A stretch of 11,373 nt of DNA, taken from positions 1 through 11,373 of the forward strand of contig CALYQY010000077.1 in NCBI GenBank assembly GCA_945291235.1, given 5' to 3'. Source of the DNA: an uncultured Gilliamella sp. GTDB taxonomy: Bacteria; Pseudomonadota; Gammaproteobacteria; Enterobacterales; Enterobacteriaceae. A program made the position numbers and the translations under genes. Under the pieces are notes generated by a model. It had not been told where the DNA came from. It did no database searches and saw only the letters and a program-made list of their open reading frames with translations. Positions within the stretch are counted from its first letter, which is position 1, and each line of letters opens with the position of its first letter. Positions 7,880 through 11,373 of the stretch are shown here, in pieces.

Positions 7880-9118
7880 ATGAATCTATCCTTAATGACG
7901 GCAATAAAATTTCGTCAAGGTCGCCGTAAAAGTGGCATGGTATCACTTATCTCGATTATCTCAACTTTAAGCATTGCAATTGGAATTGCCGCACTCATTA
8001 TTGGCTTAAGTGCCATGAATGGCTTTGAATATGAATTAAAAAACCGAGTGTTATCGGTTGTACCACATGGACAGATATATTCTCAATATGGCAATTTAGA
8101 TGACTGGCAGCATATTCAACAAGAGTTAGAAGAAGATAAAAATATTGTTTCAGCGGCACCATTTATCAGCTTTACAGGGCTTATCGAAAATGGAAGCAAG
8201 CTTGGCGCCGTTGAGGTACAGGGAGTTGATCCACAGCGCGAAAAAGCCATAAGTGCATTACCAAAATATGTGTTAGATGATCGTTGGCAATATTTTAAAA
8301 ACGACAGTCAGCAAATTATTATCGGATCGGGACTGGCAAAAAAACTATCGGTAAAACAGGGCGCATGGATAACATTGTTAATTCCGGTATCAAGTGATAA
8401 TAACCAACTCAAACCACCTAAACGTGTGCGTTTACAAGTGATGGGAATTTTAGATTTAAGTGGTAGCTTAAGTAACAATGTTGCGTTAATCCCTTTAGCT
8501 GACGCTCAAAAACTTTTAAATATTGGTGACAGTGTCACAGGTATAATGGTCAATGTTAATCAAGTTTATTTGGCTAAAAGCCTATTAGGCAGGGCGATAC
8601 TAAATCTTGACGAAAATGTCACGTACACCAGTTGGGAAAACTCGTACGGTTTTATGTATCGAGACATTCAAATGATACGACAAATCATGTATTTAGCAAT
8701 GATTGTGGTGATTGGTGTTGCCTGTTTCAATATTGTCTCGACATTAGTGATCGCTGTAAAAGATAAACAACGAGATATTGCAATTCTTAAAACACTGGGC
8801 GCAAATAATCGCCTAATTAAACATATCTTTATTTGGTATGGGGTTATTTCAGGCTTAATAGGCAGTTTACTCGGCGTTGTTTTAGGCGTTCTATCCGCTT
8901 GGCAGCTGTCAAATATAATGAAAATAATTGAATCGCTGATCGGGCATAAAGTATTAAATGGAAATGTCTATTTTATTGACTTTTTACCTTCAAAAATTCA
9001 TGCAACTGATGTGCTAATTGTATTTATTACTGCCATGCTATTAAGTTTAATCGCCAGTTATTATCCGGCTAAGCGGGCATGTAAAATTGATCCGGCAAAA
9101 ATATTAAACAGTTTTTAA
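7880..9118 (+). CDS. lolE: Lipoprotein-releasing ABC transporter permease LolE
   Basis: LolE is the second membrane subunit of LolCDE and, in E. coli, the one that mainly binds the lipoprotein substrate. The product is 412 residues (E. coli 414) and aligns throughout. Layout: basic N-terminus (FRQGRRKSG), TM1 about 20-45, periplasmic domain about 46-264, TM2 about 265-292, coupling helix DKQRDIAILKTLGA (295-308), TM3 about 312-342, TM4 about 374-396. LolE-typical stretches include GFMYRDIQMIR (257-267) and NVYFIDFLPS (362-371). An in-frame GTG at 7868 would add four residues but has no ribosome site; the ATG at 7880 is preceded by GGAAA at 7870-7874 and gives the same N-terminal length as the E. 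coli protein counted from its second Met. It lies 24 bases after lolD and is the last gene of the operon. Confidence 0.96.
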   Translation: MNLSLMTAIKFRQGRRKSGMVSLISIISTLSIAIGIAALIIGLSAMNGFEYELKNRVLSVVPHGQIYSQYGNLDDWQHIQQELEEDKNIVSAAPFISFTGLIENGSKLGAVEVQGVDPQREKAISALPKYVLDDRWQYFKNDSQQIIIGSGLAKKLSVKQGAWITLLIPVSSDNNQLKPPKRVRLQVMGILDLSGSLSNNVALIPLADAQKLLNIGDSVTGIMVNVNQVYLAKSLLGRAILNLDENVTYTSWENSYGFMYRDIQMIRQIMYLAMIVVIGVACFNIVSTLVIAVKDKQRDIAILKTLGANNRLIKHIFIWYGVISGLIGSLLGVVLGVLSAWQLSNIMKIIESLIGHKVLNGNVYFIDFLPSKIHATDVLIVFITAMLLSLIASYYPAKRACKIDPAKILNSF

Positions 9119-9131
9119 TATGATAAAGCAG

Positions 9132-9157
9132 GCGCTGATAGCATTAGTTATCAGCGC
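9132..9157. terminator. Hairpin between convergent lolE and rhomboid genes
   Basis: Arms GCGCTGATA (9132-9140) and TATCAGCGC (9149-9157) form a perfect 9-pair stem with an 8-base loop, 13 bases after the lolE stop and 12 bases before the rhomboid stop coming from the other strand. Its position between convergent genes fits a bidirectional terminator. Neither strand has a clean U-run after the stem, so termination strength is uncertain. Confidence 0.6.
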
Positions 9158-9169
9158 AATATAATGTAA

Positions 9170-9901
9170 TTAATAATGATATTTTAAATTATCCGGTAAT
9201 TCATAATGCACATAGCCCATATAAATTCCCCAGATAGTCACGATAAATAATAAACAAATAAACAGTATTGTAAATTTACTTGAATACCCAAACCATTTTA
9301 TCAATAGCGACACGACCAAACCCAAACCAAAACCGGCAACAGCCCCCCCCAAATGCGCCATATTATTAATACCAGGAAGCAAGCCTAAGCCAGCGGTAAG
9401 CACTAAGCTAATGATAATAGCATTGATGGGCATTTCTTTAAGATTGGCCCGATTAACCAAACTATAAGCTAATAACGCGGTAATAACCCCTAAAATTGCA
9501 CCGGACGCCCCACAACTTATCACCGTGCGATCAAGATTGGCAATATCACTGACTAAATTACTGATTAATCCAGAAAGAAAATAAATACCAATAAAGGCAA
9601 ATTTTGGAAGGCGTTTTTCTAAAATGATGCCGACACTCCATAAAGCGATCATATTCATTAACAAGTGTGACAGGCTGACATGCATAAATAAGCTAGTGAA
9701 CATGCGCCAATATTGCCCCGAAAAAGTCAATTGCGATACATCGGCGCCCCAATCGACCAAAAACAAGTTTTTTAAAGAATCAACAAAACTACGGCTATCA
9801 CAAAGACGGGATATAACAAACCAAGCAATATTAATCACAATCAGTGAACTGGTTATTTTGGCTTGGCGTCCTAGATAAATTAAATTTTGTGAAATGGTCA
9901 T
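9170..9901 (-). CDS. Rhomboid family intramembrane serine protease
   Basis: Rhomboids cut transmembrane segments within the inner membrane using a Ser-His pair. The 243-residue product is almost entirely hydrophobic helices. Using this numbering: a WR motif in the loop after TM1 (YWRMFTSLFMH, 64-74), H79 and N83 in HLLMN, catalytic GASG with S133 (131-134), and catalytic H183 in AHLGGAVAG. A further helix at about 208-229 follows the six-helix core, giving a 6+1 arrangement. I chose the ATG at 9901 because AAGGA lies 11 bases upstream (9917-9913); the longer frame would need a TTG start at 9952 and adds 17 residues with no family match. The gene follows the acetyltransferase by 54 bases, probably in one transcript. 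It lacks the N-terminal cytoplasmic domain of GlpG, so I give no symbol; substrates are unknown. The HLGGA codons contain an eight-G run. Confidence 0.92.
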   Translation of the reverse strand: MTISQNLIYLGRQAKITSSLIVINIAWFVISRLCDSRSFVDSLKNLFLVDWGADVSQLTFSGQYWRMFTSLFMHVSLSHLLMNMIALWSVGIILEKRLPKFAFIGIYFLSGLISNLVSDIANLDRTVISCGASGAILGVITALLAYSLVNRANLKEMPINAIIISLVLTAGLGLLPGINNMAHLGGAVAGFGLGLVVSLLIKWFGYSSKFTILFICLLFIVTIWGIYMGYVHYELPDNLKYHY

Positions 9902-9955
9902 GTAAACTTGTATCCTTATAAATAAAGTGCATAAGTTATTTGATATTGACAACGT

Positions 9956-10450
9956 TTAAATAAGTGATTTTCCAAAAATAATTAAATCACGCTTTACACC
10001 GTCCAGTTCGGCAATCTTTGGACATAATCCCCATTGCTGATACTGCATTTTACTAAAAAGACTGATACTGGGAATATTATGACCAAATACATAACTTAAT
10101 ATGCTATCGATACCGACTTTACGGGCATATTCTTCAATTTGAGCAAGCATATATTGCCCAATTTTTTTACCTCGAAACTGTTCATGAAGATATAAACTCA
10201 CTTCGACCGTTTTAGAATAAGCAGGTCGCCCATAAAACGAAGATAAACTAATCCAACCACAAGGTTGATTTTGATGCTGAATTAACCAAAGAGGGCGGTT
10301 ATTCTCATTATGTTGTTCAAACCAATCACGCTTACTGTCGATTGAAACAGGTGATGTATCAGCTGTGACCATACGGCTGGCAATGGTCGAATTATAAACC
10401 TCAACAATAAAAGGCAAATCACTGAGTGTGGCATGACGATACGTGATCAT
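9956..10450 (-). CDS. GNAT N-acetyltransferase, phosphinothricin acetyltransferase/MnaT-like
   Basis: The 164-residue product has the length and layout of the GNAT group that includes phosphinothricin acetyltransferases and E. coli MnaT (YncA), cytoplasmic enzymes that acetylate the alpha-amine of certain amino acids or analogues with acetyl-CoA. Seen here: an opening ITYRHATLSDLPFIVEVYN (2-20), a DWFEQHN segment (42-48) matching the 'R/D-WF' region of that group, motif A VEVSLYLHEQFRGKKIG (82-98) with the acetyl-CoA pyrophosphate loop at Q91-G98, and NIPSISLFSKMQYQQWG (125-141), the usual motif B, with Tyr in place of the common Phe. In the pyrophosphate loop a Lys sits where Gly or Ala is most common. 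The ATG at 10450 has no clear ribosome site. It is first in a likely two-gene unit with the rhomboid. True substrate unknown. Confidence 0.85.
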   Translation of the reverse strand: MITYRHATLSDLPFIVEVYNSTIASRMVTADTSPVSIDSKRDWFEQHNENNRPLWLIQHQNQPCGWISLSSFYGRPAYSKTVEVSLYLHEQFRGKKIGQYMLAQIEEYARKVGIDSILSYVFGHNIPSISLFSKMQYQQWGLCPKIAELDGVKRDLIIFGKSLI

Positions 10451-10488
10451 AAAATAGAGTCTGTCAATGGATAAGGGAAGGTATTGTA

Positions 10489-10575
10489 ATGAGATTATTT
10501 AAATCAGACAACCAATTAATTACCGAAACCGAGTTAACCATTATCAATAAATACAGGACGAAAAATAGTCAATAA
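10489..10575 (+). CDS. Possible 28-residue small protein
   Basis: An ATG at 10489 opens a 28-codon frame ending in TAA. It is preceded by GGGAAGG, a strong ribosome-site match with about 7 bases of spacing, which is why I list it. The peptide (starting MRLFKSDNQL, ending KYRTKNSQ) is charged, has no membrane segment, and I do not recognise it. It lies between the divergent acetyltransferase and the Fur-like box, upstream of the promoter of the YcxB-like gene, so it could be a real small gene, a leader peptide, or the truncated start of a lost gene. A chance frame is also quite possible. Confidence 0.25.
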   Translation: MRLFKSDNQLITETELTIINKYRTKNSQ

Positions 10576-10598
10576 ACGTAGTTGCAATAATGCTTGAA

Positions 10599-10613
10599 GG
10601 ATAATCATTATCA
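10599..10613. promoter_or_regulatory. Fur-box-like palindrome
   Basis: GGATAATCATTATCA matches the 7-1-7 Fur core (TGATAATnATTATCA) at 14 of 15 positions counting the free centre, and its central 13 bases are exactly the right part of the classical 19-base Fur box (15 of 19 overall). It is centred about 84 bases upstream of the predicted start of transcription for the YcxB-like gene, which is far for direct repression, so it may act on another promoter nearby or be a chance AT palindrome. Confidence 0.45.
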
Positions 10614-10654
10614 CCATGGTTATAAATTAACTCTATGATAAACAAATAATTATT

Positions 10655-10683
10655 TTGCAATGTGTGTTAGGCTCTTTTATAAT
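10655..10683 (+). promoter_or_regulatory. Sigma-70 promoter of the YcxB-like gene
   Basis: TTGCAA (10655-10660, four of six matches to TTGACA) is followed by exactly 17 bases and a perfect TATAAT (10678-10683). Transcription would begin near 10690, about 33 bases before the chosen start codon at 10723. It is the best promoter match I found in the window, and it rules out the earlier in-frame ATG at 10660, which lies at the end of the -35 element. Confidence 0.65.
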
Positions 10684-10688
10684 GGCAA

Positions 10689-10701
10689 AGTGATTATCAC
10701 T
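10689..10701. promoter_or_regulatory. Palindrome at the predicted transcription start
   Basis: AGTGATTATCACT is a perfect 6-1-6 inverted repeat that covers the predicted +1 of the promoter just upstream. This is a typical place for a repressor operator. The sequence does not closely match a regulator site I can name; it shares the ATTATCA element with the Fur-like box at 10599-10613. Confidence 0.4.
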
Positions 10702-10722
10702 ACAATGAATAGGAATAGCAGA

Positions 10723-11358
10723 ATGAATGGAGCCGTTAACCAACCTTATATCGCCTTTGATCCTGAAGAGGCAGAATTTTTGTGTGATTACGATGTCAAA
10801 TTAGAGTCTAAAAAAATTATTCTTTCCAATATCCACAATATAGTTCTTCGATTTCACCTTCCTAAAAAAAGAATACTAACCTTTATCGCATTAATTGCGT
10901 CTTGGGTACTGCTTACTGTGCTATACCTAAATTATAATCCGACAGATAAACTATTTTTTAACCTTCTATATGCGATGTTGCTAGGTGCTATCATGATAGT
11001 ATTTTGGATTATTCAACATTATATTGCAGTTTCATTTGAAATCAGGCGACTAAAAAAACTTTACAACAGCTTAAAATGGCCTGTCACCAGTTATTATGCC
11101 TTTTTTGAAGAAGGAATTTTAGTCAAATCTTATGATATAGAAGGGATATTTTATTGGGATGACTTTAAAAACATCATAGCCAGTTCTAACGTTATTACTT
11201 TTCAATTTTATCCTAAAGGTACCCCAAAAGGTGACTTACTAAAAAATCACTATCCAAAATTACGCCCATTTTATTTAATTATTGATGATGACAAAAAAAT
11301 CCAGTCAATTTTGGCAAAGGTCAATCATCAACATGATGATTTAGTTGAATTTAAATGA
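10723..11358 (+). CDS. Two-helix membrane protein with YcxB-like C-terminal domain
   Basis: From the ATG at 10723 the product is 211 residues. It has a polar N-terminal part (1-49), two membrane helices at about 50-70 and 78-102, and a soluble C-terminal half. The stretch YYAFFEEGILVKSYDIEGIFYW (124-145) followed by DDFKNI resembles the YcxB-like C-terminal domain, which typically reads as 'F...GI......W.DI..' followed by beta strands; this is pattern recognition, not a search result. Family members are small membrane proteins of unknown role. Starts at 10660 and 10705 are in frame, but the first lies within the promoter and the second has no ribosome site, whereas AGGA at 10711-10714 sits 8 bases before 10723. 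It has its own promoter and palindromes upstream, so it is probably regulated separately from its neighbours. Confidence 0.75.
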   Translation: MNGAVNQPYIAFDPEEAEFLCDYDVKLESKKIILSNIHNIVLRFHLPKKRILTFIALIASWVLLTVLYLNYNPTDKLFFNLLYAMLLGAIMIVFWIIQHYIAVSFEIRRLKKLYNSLKWPVTSYYAFFEEGILVKSYDIEGIFYWDDFKNIIASSNVITFQFYPKGTPKGDLLKNHYPKLRPFYLIIDDDKKIQSILAKVNHQHDDLVEFK

Positions 11359-11373
11359 TGTATTTAAGCAAGT

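Noticed and set aside
9902..9952. TTG start giving a 260-residue rhomboid protein
   Set aside because: The extra 17 residues match no expected N-terminus, and the AAGGA ribosome site inside this stretch points to the ATG at 9901.
10660..10722. Longer start for the YcxB-like protein
   Set aside because: The ATG at 10660 is part of the promoter, upstream of the predicted transcript start; the ATG at 10705 lacks a ribosome site.
1..11373. CRISPR array, tRNA or rRNA gene, insertion sequence, prophage or defence island
   Set aside because: No regularly spaced direct repeats, no cloverleaf or rRNA-like conserved stretch, no transposase, integrase, nuclease or toxin-antitoxin motifs were seen on either strand.

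Overview
The window reads as a stretch of AT-rich gammaproteobacterial chromosome carrying conserved housekeeping genes, with a few lineage-specific genes at the edges. Mfd, LolC, LolD and LolE align along their whole length with the enterobacterial proteins, and LolC and LolE are separate genes rather than a single LolF. With the low GC content and many AT-ending codons, this suggests a host-associated gammaproteobacterium. An Orbaceae member (Gilliamella-like) is my best guess; it rests on general resemblance, not on a marker gene or a search.

Layout, left to right. Positions 1-1876 hold two tandem minus-strand copies of a YdgA-type DUF945 protein; the left copy is cut by the window edge. 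Positions 1877-2348 are about 470 bases with no convincing gene, but with several inverted repeats and what may be a decayed reading frame. mfd, the transcription-repair coupling factor, occupies 2349-5807 on the minus strand. A 151-base divergent intergenic region separates it from the plus-strand lipoprotein-export operon lolC-lolD-lolE (5959-9118). A hairpin then separates lolE from a convergent minus-strand pair: a GNAT acetyltransferase followed by a rhomboid intramembrane protease (10450 down to 9170). At the right end, a short intergenic region with a Fur-like palindrome, a good sigma-70 promoter and a palindrome at the predicted transcription start leads into a plus-strand two-helix membrane protein with a YcxB-like C-terminal half.

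The three lol genes form one machine: LolD is the ATPase, and LolC and LolE are the membrane subunits that extract outer-membrane lipoproteins and pass them to LolA. In E. coli mfd also lies beside lolCDE, with ycfT between them, so this core is ancestral. The other genes share no obvious pathway with it.

I see no CRISPR array, transposase, tRNA, rRNA, phage gene or recognisable defence system, and nothing that supports a new multi-gene system. The observations most worth a second look are an eight-G run encoding the catalytic HLGGA region of the rhomboid protease, the layered control region before the YcxB-like gene, and the tandem DUF945 pair.
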